A model generated the notes under the pieces. That model was not told where the DNA came from. It saw only the letters and a list, made by a program, of their open reading frames with translations, and ran no database searches. Of a stretch of 64,000 nucleotides of DNA, positions 42,462-50,831 are shown piece after piece; position 1 is the stretch's first letter, and each line of letters starts with the position of its first letter. The stretch is from Bin103 sp002238925. GTDB lineage: Bacteria > Spirochaetota > Spirochaetia > SZUA-6 > Bin103. A program made the position numbers and the translations under genes. The stretch spans positions 2,666,001 through 2,730,000 of the forward strand of contig OZ242313.1 in NCBI GenBank assembly GCA_965208065.1. Reading direction: 5' to 3'.

Positions 42462-43375
42462 ACCACAACTCACCGGCCGAGGTCCGTGCCGAGTTGGACC
42501 GGCTCACCGTGGAACCCAAGAAGCGGTGGGGACAGAATTTCATGGTCAACCCGCGCACCCGGCGGAAGCTGATCGAGACCCTGGAGATCGGGGATGGCGA
42601 GACGGTGTGGGAAATCGGCCCCGGCCTCGGCGCCCTCACCACCGAACTGGTGCCGCGCTGCGCCCGGCTGATTCTGTTCGAAATCGATTACGGCCTGATC
42701 CGCCACCTGGGCGGCGAGTTCGGCGATCACGCTCACGTAGATATCGTGGCGGGAGACTTTCTGCGCACCTGGCAGCAGGCGAGAGACGACCACGGAGCCC
42801 CGCACCGGATCGTCGGCAACCTGCCGTACCGCAGTGCGTCAGCCATCATCGCCGCGCTCGTGGAGCATGGCGCGCTGCCGGCGCATGCCGTGTTCACGGT
42901 GCAGAAGGAACTGGCCGACCGCATCGTGGCGCCGGCCGGTTCGCGCAACTATTCGTCGTTTTCCGTGCTTTGCCAGTGTCTGAGCGAGGTGCGTTCACAC
43001 GGTGAACTGGCGCCAGGCACGTTCTATCCGGCTCCCGAGGTCACGTCCACCGTGATCGGGCTGCGCCCCGGCGGCGCCGCGCGCCGCGTGCGCAATCGGG
43101 ACGTGCTGTTCGCTTTGATTCGGGCCTCGTTCCAGGCGCGCCGCAAGACGCTGCGCAACAACCTGCTTGCCCAGGGCGGCTTCGGTCTCAGCAAGGCGGA
43201 CCTCCTGGACGCGGTCGAAGCCGCCGGCGTGGATGCCGGGTGCCGCGCCGAGGAACTGTCGCCGGCCACCGTCGTGCGGCTCGCCAACGCGCTGGTCAGA
43301 TCGGGGGCCGCGGTGCCGCCGCAAGCGCCGCTCGGCGCACCCGAAGAGGAGGAAGGGGAGCCGGAGTCTAAATGA
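42458..43375 (+). CDS. rsmA: 16S rRNA dimethyladenosine transferase
   Basis: A 305-residue KsgA/RsmA enzyme that dimethylates two adjacent adenosines in helix 45 of 16S rRNA. The Rossmann SAM motif WEIGPGLGALT, the acidic IDYGL strand and the catalytic NLPY (VGNLPYRSASA) are all present. The C-terminal helical domain ends with ASFQARRKTLRNNL. A charged, Glu-rich ~25-residue tail is added. GTG 42458 overlaps the comEC stop. The 3' end overlaps dapA convergently by 8 bases. Confidence 0.92.
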   Translation: MNHNSPAEVRAELDRLTVEPKKRWGQNFMVNPRTRRKLIETLEIGDGETVWEIGPGLGALTTELVPRCARLILFEIDYGLIRHLGGEFGDHAHVDIVAGDFLRTWQQARDDHGAPHRIVGNLPYRSASAIIAALVEHGALPAHAVFTVQKELADRIVAPAGSRNYSSFSVLCQCLSEVRSHGELAPGTFYPAPEVTSTVIGLRPGGAARRVRNRDVLFALIRASFQARRKTLRNNLLAQGGFGLSKADLLDAVEAAGVDAGCRAEELSPATVVRLANALVRSGAAVPPQAPLGAPEEEEGEPESK

Positions 43376-44246
43376 CGCCGTGTTCCTTCAGCACGCGCCG
43401 CAACTCCTGCCTGGCGGCGTCGGTCAGCGGCGTCATCGGCAGGCGGTAGGTTTCCTCCAGCAGCCCGGCCGCGTGCATCGCTCCCTTCACCGGGATCGGG
43501 TTGGTGTCCAGGCCCATCAGGGCGTTGATTACCGGCAGAATCTCGTAGTGCACGGCGCGCGCTGCGGCGGTGTCGCCGTTCAGCATGTGCTGCACCAGCT
43601 CCACCATCTTGCCCGGCAGCAGGTTGCTGGTCACCGAGATGATCCCGTTGCCGCCGAGCGCCATCAGCGGCAGCGTGATCGCGTCGTCGCCGCTCAGCAC
43701 GGTAAAGCCGGGCGGGCGGCGCAGAATCAGGTCCATCATCTGGTCGATGTCGCCGCTCGCCTCCTTGACGCCGACGATGTTGGGGTGCTCGGCGAGCGTG
43801 AGCATGGTCTCGTTGTCGATGTTCTTGCCGACGCGTCCGGGGATGTTGTAGACGATCAGCGGCAGGTCCACCGAGTCGGCGAGCAACTGGAAGTGGCGCA
43901 GGAAGCCGGTCGCCGACGGCTTGTTGTAGTAGCCGGCCACGTGCAGGCTGGCCTCGGCGCCAACCTCCTTGGCGAACCTGGTGTGCTCGAGCGCTTCGAC
44001 GGTGTTGTTCGATCCGCAGCCGGCGATCACGGGGACGCGGCCGGCACACTGGTCCACCACCACGCGGATCACTTCGTGGTGTTCCTCGTCGGTCAGGGTC
44101 GGACTCTCGCCGGTGGTGCCGACCGGCACCAGGCCGGTGATGCCGGCGTCGATCTGGCGGTCGACCAGCTTCCTGAGGGTGTCGCGGTCCAACTCGCCGG
44201 TAGCGGTAAACGGCGTCACCAGGGCGGTAAAGGTTCCTTCAAACAT
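43368..44246 (-). CDS. dapA: 4-hydroxy-tetrahydrodipicolinate synthase
   Basis: A 292-residue TIM-barrel aldolase joining pyruvate and aspartate semialdehyde in lysine/DAP synthesis. Motifs: GTTGESPTLTDEEH (the GTTGE loop), VAGYYNKPSATGFLRH with the Tyr of the catalytic triad, and the Schiff-base Lys in IVGVKEASGD. Normal length. ATG 44246 lies 3 bases from the dapB stop, so dapB-dapA form one minus-strand unit feeding peptidoglycan DAP or lysine. Confidence 0.94.
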   Translation of the reverse strand: MFEGTFTALVTPFTATGELDRDTLRKLVDRQIDAGITGLVPVGTTGESPTLTDEEHHEVIRVVVDQCAGRVPVIAGCGSNNTVEALEHTRFAKEVGAEASLHVAGYYNKPSATGFLRHFQLLADSVDLPLIVYNIPGRVGKNIDNETMLTLAEHPNIVGVKEASGDIDQMMDLILRRPPGFTVLSGDDAITLPLMALGGNGIISVTSNLLPGKMVELVQHMLNGDTAAARAVHYEILPVINALMGLDTNPIPVKGAMHAAGLLEETYRLPMTPLTDAARQELRRVLKEHGVI

Positions 44247-44249
44247 CGG

Positions 44250-45005
44250 TCAGGCCAACATATCATCGATCAGGTCGTCGATTCCATACATGCCGCGCCG
44301 CCCGCCGCCCGCGGAAAGCCACTCGGCTGCGCGCAACGCACCGGCGGCCAAGTTGGCGCGCCCGCGCGCCCGGTGGGTCAGTTCGATGGTGTCGTCGGCC
44401 GAGTCCCACAACAGCGTGTGGGTGCCCGGTTCCTCGCCGCCGCGCACCGACGCCACGTGTAGTTCGTCGGCGTCGATCGGGCGGTCGAGCCGCTCGGTTG
44501 CCACCCGCCGCTTGCGCGAACTTGCCCCGAGCACCGCGTTCGCGATGGTCAGGGCGGTTCCCGACGGGGAGTCCGCCTTGCGGCGGTGGTGGCGTTCGAA
44601 GATGGCGATGTCGTAGTCGTCGAACGGGTCCAGCAGTGCCGTTGCACGTGCCGCCAAGCGCAGGAACAACTGTACACCGAGCGAGAAGTTGCTCGCGTGC
44701 AGGTAGCCGCTGCCGCCGCCGGCCACGATGGTGCTCACCTCGTCCAGGCGGTCGCCCCAGCCGGTGGTGCCGACCGCGGCGGCCAAGCCGTATTGCGCGT
44801 AGCGGCGCGCGTTGTCCACCACCGCCTCGGCGGCGCCGAACTCGATCGCCACGTCGGCCGCGGCGGCAATATCGGCGCTTAGCGCACCGGCGTCGGCCTC
44901 CGCCACGTGCGGGTCGATGCGGGCGACGATGTCATGGCCGGCGGCGCCGGCGAGCCGTTCGGTTTCACGGCCCATGCGTCCGTAACCGACAATCGCGATC
45001 CTCAT
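44250..45005 (-). CDS. dapB: 4-hydroxy-tetrahydrodipicolinate reductase
   Basis: A 251-residue NAD(P)H-dependent reductase following DapA. Rossmann motif IAIVGYGRMG and the catalytic region ERHHRRKADSPSGTAL (His and Lys) are intact. The NAD-specificity acidic residue is present in ARIDPHV. ATG 45005 was chosen; the upstream extension to 45080 is Pro/Arg-rich and non-conserved. The gene is slightly shorter than E. coli DapB. It diverges from the prephenate-dehydrogenase-like gene with 57 bases between. Confidence 0.9.
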   Translation of the reverse strand: MRIAIVGYGRMGRETERLAGAAGHDIVARIDPHVAEADAGALSADIAAAADVAIEFGAAEAVVDNARRYAQYGLAAAVGTTGWGDRLDEVSTIVAGGGSGYLHASNFSLGVQLFLRLAARATALLDPFDDYDIAIFERHHRRKADSPSGTALTIANAVLGASSRKRRVATERLDRPIDADELHVASVRGGEEPGTHTLLWDSADDTIELTHRARGRANLAAGALRAAEWLSAGGGRRGMYGIDDLIDDMLA

Positions 45006-45062
45006 GGCGCGGCCATCATAGCGCGGCGCGCCGGATGTTGCGACCGGCGCAGGTCTTTTCGT

Positions 45063-45815
45063 ATGATCCGCCACGTGCAATTAGGCATCTACGGCCTGGG
45101 GCGCTTCGGGGTGTTCTGGGCCGCCCAGTTGGCGCGCCACTTCCCGGTGTGCGCATACTCGCGCCGCCTCCACCGCCCGCCCGCCGGCGTGCGCATGGTT
45201 TCCGAGCGGCAGGTACTGCAGTGTCCGGTGGTGATCCTGTGCGTTGCCATCTCCGCCTTCGAGGAGGTAGTCGACCGTATCGCGCCGCGGCTGCAACCGC
45301 GTACGTTGGTGATGGACACCTGTTCGATCAAGGGCGTGGCGGCCCGCGTCATGGAGCAGCGCCTGCCGCCCACGATGCAGATTCTCGCCACCCATCCGAT
45401 GTTCGGTCCCGACTCGGCGCGCGGCGGTATCAAAGGCCTGCCGATGATACTGTGTCCGGTGCGCATCTCCGCCGCCGCCCTGCAGGAGTGGCGCCACCGA
45501 TTCTCGGCGATGGGGCTGCGCGTCATGACCATGACCGCCGACGAGCACGATCACGAGGCCGCATTCACCCAGGGCGTGGCCCACTACCTCGGGCGGGTGC
45601 TGGCTGAAATGGGGCTGCAGCGCTCCGAGATCGCCACCGTCGGCTACCAGAAGCTGCGCGAAATCGTGGAACAGACCTGCAACGATTCGATGCAGCTGTT
45701 CGTCGACCTGCAGCGCTACAATCCCTACACCGCCGAGATGCGGGCGCGGCTGGAGGACGCCTTGAGCAGCGTGCGCAGCCAGCTCGATGCGCGCTGCAAC
45801 CCCCCCGCGGACTGA
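45063..45815 (+). CDS. Prephenate dehydrogenase-like protein
   Basis: A 250-residue oxidoreductase of the TyrA type. The NAD site is LGIYGLGRFGVF, followed by VVILCVAISAFEEV, the substrate-site ILATHPMFGPDSARGG and a helical end containing the QGVAHYLGRVLAEMGL family block. This would act in tyrosine synthesis, but no ACT or chorismate mutase domain is fused and no aro gene is close. Some family members (arogenate type) use a related substrate. ATG 45063 is preferred over the longer frame. Confidence 0.8.
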   Translation: MIRHVQLGIYGLGRFGVFWAAQLARHFPVCAYSRRLHRPPAGVRMVSERQVLQCPVVILCVAISAFEEVVDRIAPRLQPRTLVMDTCSIKGVAARVMEQRLPPTMQILATHPMFGPDSARGGIKGLPMILCPVRISAAALQEWRHRFSAMGLRVMTMTADEHDHEAAFTQGVAHYLGRVLAEMGLQRSEIATVGYQKLREIVEQTCNDSMQLFVDLQRYNPYTAEMRARLEDALSSVRSQLDARCNPPAD

Positions 45816-45835
45816 CCGCTGCGGACCGGGCGAGG

Positions 45836-45864
45836 TTTACTTCGGGGCCGCCGCTGCCTACACT
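45836..45864 (+). promoter_or_regulatory. Promoter of tRNA-Lys
   Basis: TTTACT (45836-45841) and TACACT (45859-45864) are separated by exactly 17 bases. The -10 lies 12 bases before the tRNA 5' end, so the transcript would start a few bases ahead of the mature tRNA. Both boxes match well for GC-rich DNA. Confidence 0.6.
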
Positions 45865-45876
45865 TTCGTTCCACCG

Positions 45877-45949
45877 GGGCCGCTAGCTCAGTCGGTAGAG
45901 CAACAGCCTTTTAAGCTGTGGGTCGACGGTTCGAATCCGTCGCGGCTCA
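45877..45949 (+). tRNA. tRNA-Lys (TTT)
   Basis: A 73-nt cloverleaf. The acceptor stem GGGCCGC pairs with GCGGCTC, the D-arm has AGCTCAGTCGGTAGAGC, and the anticodon stem ACAGC/GCTGT encloses CTTTTAA with anticodon TTT at 45910-45912. The T-arm is GACGGTTCGAATCCGTC. The discriminator is A and CCA is not encoded. It marks the right edge of the conserved core gene region in the window. Confidence 0.96.
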
Positions 45950-45985
45950 ATCCCCTGTCCACGAATTCCCTGTCACGGAGCGACC

Positions 45986-47170
45986 ATGCTGCCTCTGTCG
46001 AAATACACCGTGCTCGATCTCACCATCGCCCGCGCCGGGCCCACGGCCGTGCGCCTGCTCGCGGACTGGGGGGCGAACGTCATCAAGATCGAGGCGCCGC
46101 AGGGACAGGGCCGCACGCCTGCCAAGGTCACCGGTGCGCGCCACGAACCCGACGAGCAGAACATGCACCGCAACAAGCGCGGCTTGACGATCGACCTGAA
46201 GAATCCGGACGGCAACAAGCTGTTCATGGACTTGGTGAAGAAGGCGGACGTGGTCGCCGAGAATTTTCGTGCCGATGTAAAGCATCGCCTCGGCGTCGAT
46301 TACGAATCCGTGCGCAAGGCGAACCCGAATATCATCTACGCGAGCATCTCGGGATTCGGGCAGTCGGGCCCGTACCGCGACCGGCCCGGCGTCGACCAGA
46401 TCGTGCAGGGCACCTGCGGCCTCATGTCGGTGACCGGGCATCCGGGACAGGGGCCGGTGCGCGCGGGCATCGCGATCAGCGACACCTCGGCGGGCATGTT
46501 TCTCGGCCAGGGCATTCTGCTTGCATTGCTGCACCGGGAGCGAACCGGCGAGGGGCAGTGGGTGCACACGTCACTGCTGGAGTCGATGCTGTGCAAGATC
46601 GACTTTCAGGGTGCCCGCTACACGATGAACCGCGACGTGGCGAAGCAACAGGGCAACGATCACCCCGTGTACGTGCCGATGGGCACGTTCGAGTCGAAGG
46701 ACGGATTGGTCAACCTCGCGGCAAACTCCCCGAAGATGTTCCGGAACCTGTGCAAGGCGACCGGCGCGGAACACATTCTCGACAATCCCGTGTTTGCCGA
46801 CGATGGAAGGCGCCGCAAACACCGGGCGGAGCTCAACGAGAAAGTGAACGAGGTGACGCGCACGTTCACGACGGCCGAGCTGGTGGAGAAGCTGAACGCG
46901 GTGGGCGTTCCCTGCGGGCCGATCTACGACATCGGCGAGGCGTTCGAGGATCCGCAGGCCAGGCACCTGCGCATGACCAAGGTGGCGCACCACAGGGAAT
47001 TGGGCGACGTGGAGCTGATCCGCTCGCCGATCAACCTGTCGCTGTTCCCGCACGGCGGCGAGTTCCACCACGCGGCGCCCGATCCGGGCCAGAACCGGAG
47101 AGAGGTGCTGCGCGATTTCGGCTACGACGCCCGGGAAATCGACAGACTGATCGCGGCGGGAGCCGTTTGA
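45986..47170 (+). CDS. CaiB/BaiF family III CoA-transferase
   Basis: A 394-residue family III CoA-transferase, moving CoA between carboxylic acids. The family pattern is visible: YTVLDLTIARAGPTAVRLLADWGANVIKIE at the start, NMHRNKRGLTIDLKNPDG, SISGFGQSGPYRDRPGVDQI with a likely catalytic Asp, and the C-terminal RDFGYDAREIDRLIAAG. The donor and acceptor acids cannot be read from the sequence. It is followed after 16 bases by an enoyl-CoA hydratase and probably acts with it in degradation of an organic acid. Confidence 0.88.
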   Translation: MLPLSKYTVLDLTIARAGPTAVRLLADWGANVIKIEAPQGQGRTPAKVTGARHEPDEQNMHRNKRGLTIDLKNPDGNKLFMDLVKKADVVAENFRADVKHRLGVDYESVRKANPNIIYASISGFGQSGPYRDRPGVDQIVQGTCGLMSVTGHPGQGPVRAGIAISDTSAGMFLGQGILLALLHRERTGEGQWVHTSLLESMLCKIDFQGARYTMNRDVAKQQGNDHPVYVPMGTFESKDGLVNLAANSPKMFRNLCKATGAEHILDNPVFADDGRRRKHRAELNEKVNEVTRTFTTAELVEKLNAVGVPCGPIYDIGEAFEDPQARHLRMTKVAHHRELGDVELIRSPINLSLFPHGGEFHHAAPDPGQNRREVLRDFGYDAREIDRLIAAGAV

Positions 47171-47186
47171 AATGGGGAGGCGCCAG

Positions 47187-47981
47187 ATGGAACTGAAGAC
47201 CGACAAGATGCTCGCGGAGGTGGACGGCGGCATCGGCTGGGTCACCTATAACAATCCCGCTCGGCGCAACGCCGTCTCGCTGGAGATGTGGGAGGCGCAG
47301 GGCACGATTCTGGAAAGCTTCCAGAACGACGACGCCGTGCGTGTCGTGGTTCTGCGCGGGGCGGGCGGCAAGGCGTTCGTATCGGGCGCCGACATTTCCG
47401 AGTTCGAATCGAAACGCGCCACCGCCGAGCAGCGCGAGCACTACGAGAACGTCTCCGCCGCGGCCAATCGCTGGCTCGGCAGGCTCGATAAGCCGTTGAT
47501 CGCGATGATCCAGGGCTACTGCATCGGCGGCGGTCTGGCCACCGCGCTCGCGGCCGACGTGCGCTTCGCGACGCCCGGATCGCAGTTCGGCATCCCGGCC
47601 GCCAAGCTCGGACTCGGCTACGGATACGGCGGTATCGCGGCCCTGGCCCGCCTGGTTGGACCGAGCGTTGCGCGCGACATCCTGTTCAGCGCGCGATTCC
47701 TGGACGCGGAAGAAGCGCTCCGCGTGGGCCTGATCAATTTTGTGGTCGACGACGACGCGCTCGAGGCACGCGTGCGCGAGTACGCCGGCCTGGTCTCGGC
47801 CAACGCCCCGCTGACCGTGCGCCTGTGCAAGGCCGCCGTGGGCGAGTTCGAACGCGATCCCGGCGAGCGCGACCTCGCCAAACTCCGCGAGCTGGTCAAC
47901 GCCTGCTTCGACAGCGAAGACTACAAGGAAGGCCGCCGCGCCTTCATGGAGAAACGCCGCCCCAACTTCCGCGGCGCATGA
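47187..47981 (+). CDS. Enoyl-CoA hydratase/isomerase
   Basis: A 264-residue crotonase-fold protein. The oxyanion-hole and CoA-site motifs are present: NPARRNAVSLEMW, GAGGKAFVSGADISEFES, and IAMIQGYCIGGGLATALAADVRFA. The AKLGLGYGYGGIAALARLVG segment belongs to the trimer core. The catalytic acidic residues differ between subfamilies, so hydratase versus isomerase is open. ATG 47187 was chosen because a GGGAGG lies 7 bases ahead. It completes a CoA-transferase/hydratase pair. Confidence 0.87.
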   Translation: MELKTDKMLAEVDGGIGWVTYNNPARRNAVSLEMWEAQGTILESFQNDDAVRVVVLRGAGGKAFVSGADISEFESKRATAEQREHYENVSAAANRWLGRLDKPLIAMIQGYCIGGGLATALAADVRFATPGSQFGIPAAKLGLGYGYGGIAALARLVGPSVARDILFSARFLDAEEALRVGLINFVVDDDALEARVREYAGLVSANAPLTVRLCKAAVGEFERDPGERDLAKLRELVNACFDSEDYKEGRRAFMEKRRPNFRGA

Positions 47982-48087
47982 TTCGCCCGTTGGCTCGACC
48001 GGCATGGTCGAACGATCGGGGCCTTGGGTGCCGGCACGTCGCGCGCTTGCTGGCGGGTCGCCCCAGCCTCAACGTCGTGGTACTATC

Positions 48088-48705
48088 ATGCACATGATCG
48101 CGACGCGGACCGAGGCCGCTTCGGTTACCGGGAGGGCGCGGAGGCTGTTTACCCGCGAGGACTACCACGCCATGGGCAGGATGGGTGTGTTGCGCCCCGA
48201 CGAGCGTGTCGAGCTGATTGAAGGAGAGATCATCGTCATTTCGCCCGCGGGCATTCGCCACAGTTCCTGCGTGCTGCGGTTGAACGAAGCGTTCAACACC
48301 GAGCGTTTGGCCGGACGCGCCCTGGTACACGTGCAGAATTCCATGGCCGCCTCCAACCTCTCCGAGCCGGAACCCGACGTGATGCTGCTGGCCTACCGGG
48401 AGGATCGCTACGCCTCGCGCCGCCCCCAGCCGGACGACATTCTCCTGCTCATCGAAGTCTCCGATTCCTCGCTGAGGTACGATCACGAAACCAAGTTGCC
48501 GCTGTACGCCGAGTCCGGAATCCGAGAGGTGTGGATCGTCGATCTGCAGCACGACGAAATCGAGTCCCACAGTGAGCCCGGCCCCAACGGCTACCGCATC
48601 ATGCACCGCTTTCTGCCGGGCGACTCCCTGGCTCCCAACGCACTGCCCGACCTTCAGTTGCAGGCGAACCGAATCGTCCCGCCACGTAACTCAACCAACC
48701 GGTAG
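48088..48705 (+). CDS. Uma2-family PD-(D/E)XK endonuclease-like protein
   Basis: A 205-residue Uma2 (DUF820) protein. The nuclease core pattern is visible: ELIEGEIIVIS, EPEPDVMLLAY, then DDILLLIEVSDSSLRYDHETKLPLYAESGIREVWIVDL with D, E and K of the fold. Uma2 proteins are abundant in genomes with many mobile elements and their true role is unclear. ATG 48088 follows a 106-base gap after the hydratase gene. It sits left of the recombinase element and is not part of it. Confidence 0.8.
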   Translation: MHMIATRTEAASVTGRARRLFTREDYHAMGRMGVLRPDERVELIEGEIIVISPAGIRHSSCVLRLNEAFNTERLAGRALVHVQNSMAASNLSEPEPDVMLLAYREDRYASRRPQPDDILLLIEVSDSSLRYDHETKLPLYAESGIREVWIVDLQHDEIESHSEPGPNGYRIMHRFLPGDSLAPNALPDLQLQANRIVPPRNSTNR

Positions 48706-48718
48706 CGCCCCGTTCCGC

Positions 48719-48823
48719 TCAGATCAACCTGAGATCCGAGTCGGACCGTGCACACGAAGGCGAGGATTCCTTTGGATGGCGCTGAGCATGACGGTACCTG
48801 TGATGAGCACTGCAACGAAGTCT
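48719..48823 (-). pseudogene. Severed C-terminus of the HNH endonuclease gene
   Basis: The minus-strand codons after the left target copy read LRCSAHHRYRHAQRHPKE and end with TGA at 48719-48721. This is the tail that HNH nucleases place after NLRL, including the last metal-binding His residues. Joined to the gene at 52197-54242 by removing the element and one target copy, the frame is continuous for 32 further codons. It has no start of its own. Confidence 0.85.
48818..48823. repeat. Target-site duplication, left copy
   Basis: AAGTCT immediately left of the element. An identical copy lies immediately right of it (52200-52205). On the gene's strand it encodes part of the NLRL codons. Confidence 0.85.
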
Positions 48824-48843
48824 TAATGCGGTGCACCGCATTA
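48824..48843. repeat. 20-bp perfect palindrome at the left tip
   Basis: A perfect palindrome centred between 48833 and 48834, made of TAATGCGGTG and its complement. It lies at the extreme left end of the element and is absent from the right end, which makes the ends asymmetrical. It may be a recombinase core site. Confidence 0.8.
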
Positions 48844-48849
48844 GCCTTA

Positions 48850-48877
48850 TAATGCGGAGTCCGGGGTAATGCGGAGT
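48850..48877. repeat. 28-bp inverted repeat, left copy
   Basis: Matches the reverse complement of 52172-52199 at 27 of 28 positions. It contains two TAATGCGG motifs in direct order, separated by AGTCCGGGG. It lies 26 bases inside the left tip, after the palindrome. Confidence 0.85.
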
Positions 48878-48930
48878 GACATGACTGAAATCCTTGCGGG
48901 AAGGGCTGTTGAGGCGTGGATCGCTGCGCA

Positions 48931-49923
48931 TTATCCCGGGGCCAGAAGCGAGGAGATCAGTTCGTCGGGAGCCTTGAATCGCCCGCGGCGGAGTTGCGGC
49001 GGGAGCACGGCTTCGACGGCCTCCAGCTTGTCAGTGGGATCGACGCGCAGGTAGACCTCGGTGGTGCGCACGTCGGCGTGCCCCAGCCACAGCGCCACCT
49101 TGCGGATGTCTCCGGTAGCCTGCAGCATGGTGAGGGCGCAGCTGTGGCGGAGTTGGTGAGGTGAGATCGAACGTCCCGCCAGCGAAGGACAGGCGGTCGC
49201 GGCGGTCCGCACATGCTTGTCCAGGATGTACTCGAATCCGGCGCGGCTCATCGGCCTGTCGGTGGCGTTCAGGAACACCTCCCGCGCCGGGTTCTCGCCG
49301 CGGACAGCGAGCCAAGCCCGGAGGTCAGCGACGGTTTGTTTCCACAGCGGGAGACAGCGTTCACGGCGGCCCTTGCCATGGACGCGGAGACTCGCGGTTC
49401 CGCGCAGCGACAGATCTGGCAGCTGCGCCGTCACCAGTTCGGACACGCGCAGAGCAGCAGCGAAGCAGAGATGGAGCATGGCGCGGTCGCGGACGCCGAA
49501 CCGAGTGGTGATATCCGGAGCGTCCAGAATCGCGTTGACCTCGTCCATAGTCAGGTGGCGGACGAGCGGATGATCATGGCGCTTGGAGGGGATGGCGCGG
49601 ATCTGTCTGGCTTGTTCCAACGCAGCCGGATGACGGAATTCGACGTAGCGCATGAAGGCTTTCACGGCCGCCAGTCGGACGTTGCGGCTGGCCGGGCTGC
49701 CGCCACGATCGACCTCGAAGTGGGTAAGGAACGCGACGATGAGCGGGGCATCGAGATGTTCAAGATGAAGCGCCGACGGTGTGATGCCGAGGCGTCCGGC
49801 GGCGAAAGTGAACAACAAACGGAAGGCATAGGCGTAGCTCTCGCAGGTATGCGGGCTGAAGCCGCGCTCCACGGGAAGGTAGTCACGCAGGAAGTGGGTA
49901 ATCAGTGGTGCGATGGGAGTCAT
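48931..49923 (-). CDS. Tyrosine recombinase, third gene of the trio
   Basis: A 330-residue phage-integrase-family recombinase. A core-binding N-domain of ~110 residues is followed by the catalytic domain: first Arg in ALRVSELV, HQLRHSCALTM as the HxxR box, GHADVRTT and the nucleophile Tyr291 in TEVYLRVD. The stop codon TAA at 48931-48933 falls inside an inverted copy of the end motif, so the gene reaches the element's left end. ATG 49923 overlaps the stop of the second recombinase by 4 bases. It would cut and rejoin DNA together with its two partners. Confidence 0.9.
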   Translation of the reverse strand: MTPIAPLITHFLRDYLPVERGFSPHTCESYAYAFRLLFTFAAGRLGITPSALHLEHLDAPLIVAFLTHFEVDRGGSPASRNVRLAAVKAFMRYVEFRHPAALEQARQIRAIPSKRHDHPLVRHLTMDEVNAILDAPDITTRFGVRDRAMLHLCFAAALRVSELVTAQLPDLSLRGTASLRVHGKGRRERCLPLWKQTVADLRAWLAVRGENPAREVFLNATDRPMSRAGFEYILDKHVRTAATACPSLAGRSISPHQLRHSCALTMLQATGDIRKVALWLGHADVRTTEVYLRVDPTDKLEAVEAVLPPQLRRGRFKAPDELISSLLAPG

Positions 49924-50831
49924 GCCAACCTCCCGGAAACGAAGTTCTCGCCGGTCGTGGCGATGTCGGCCATCAATTCGGGAGTCGCCTCCAGATACCA
50001 GTAGGTGTGGACGACGTTGGTGTGCCCGAGATAGGTGGAGAGCGCGACCAGGTGACGCGCCACTGATTCGCGCCGCACCGCACAGCGTTGCAGGGATCTG
50101 GTGGCAAAAGTGTGGCGCAGATCCACCATCCGCGGACGGCGCTGGCGGCCAACAGCGATGCCGGCAAGCCTGACCACCCGCTGGAAGGTGCCACTGGCCG
50201 TAGGTGTCGGGATGCGCCGGTGGTGAGCCGACACGAACAGGTGGTCGTCGGCGATGGCGACGCTCTGCCGCTCGTGCAGGTACTCAGTCAACGCTTCGAC
50301 CGTCGTCGGATGCAACGGCACCAGGCGGCTCTTGGCGAACTTGGTTCGGCGGATGCACAGGACAGAGTTGGGAAGCAGGTCGTCGAAACGCAGGTCGAGC
50401 GCCTCCGAGACGCGCAGGCCGGTGGCGGCGATGAGTCCGATCAGGGTCGCATAGACGGACCGACGCAGCGCGTAGGAGCACGGCAGACGGCGCGCCGCCG
50501 CCAGTAGTTGCCCGATCTCGGTCGGCGTATAGATGTAGGGCGGCTGGCGGACCACGCGGACATGGAAGTGGCGAGCTGGGGGGATCTCGTGGGTGGCGTC
50601 CTCGGCGAACAGGAAGCGGGCCAGCACGACGACATCGTGAAGTCGAACCGCGCGCGCGTGCGGTGTAGACGCCTGCGCCGCCCACTGCACGGCGGTGGCG
50701 GCGCGGATGTGGGTGTCGCCCTTGTCGCCGGCGAAGGCTGCGAATGCTTGCAGATTGCGGCCGGTGTCGTGGAGCTTGTAGCCGAGGGTTCGCCGCAGTG
50801 CGAGATAGCGGTCTACGTGGTCACTCAGCAT
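49920..50831 (-). CDS. Tyrosine recombinase, second gene of the trio
   Basis: A 303-residue tyrosine recombinase. The N-terminal SAM-like DNA-binding region begins MLSDHVDRYLALRRTLGYKL. The catalytic domain has Arg in ATGLRVSEAL, the lysine turn RRTKFAKSRLVPL, DLRHTFATRS as the HxxR box and Tyr279 in HTYWYLEA. ATG 50831 was chosen because it opens the conserved N-domain and overlaps the first recombinase gene by 7 bases. A longer frame upstream is shadow. Probably translated with its neighbours at a fixed ratio. Confidence 0.9.
   Translation of the reverse strand: MLSDHVDRYLALRRTLGYKLHDTGRNLQAFAAFAGDKGDTHIRAATAVQWAAQASTPHARAVRLHDVVVLARFLFAEDATHEIPPARHFHVRVVRQPPYIYTPTEIGQLLAAARRLPCSYALRRSVYATLIGLIAATGLRVSEALDLRFDDLLPNSVLCIRRTKFAKSRLVPLHPTTVEALTEYLHERQSVAIADDHLFVSAHHRRIPTPTASGTFQRVVRLAGIAVGRQRRPRMVDLRHTFATRSLQRCAVRRESVARHLVALSTYLGHTNVVHTYWYLEATPELMADIATTGENFVSGRLA

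Noticed and set aside
45920..45949. tRNA-Lys 3' end as an attachment site for an integrated element
   Set aside because: No second copy of the T-arm/acceptor sequence was seen further right, and the recombinase element has its own ends and target copies.
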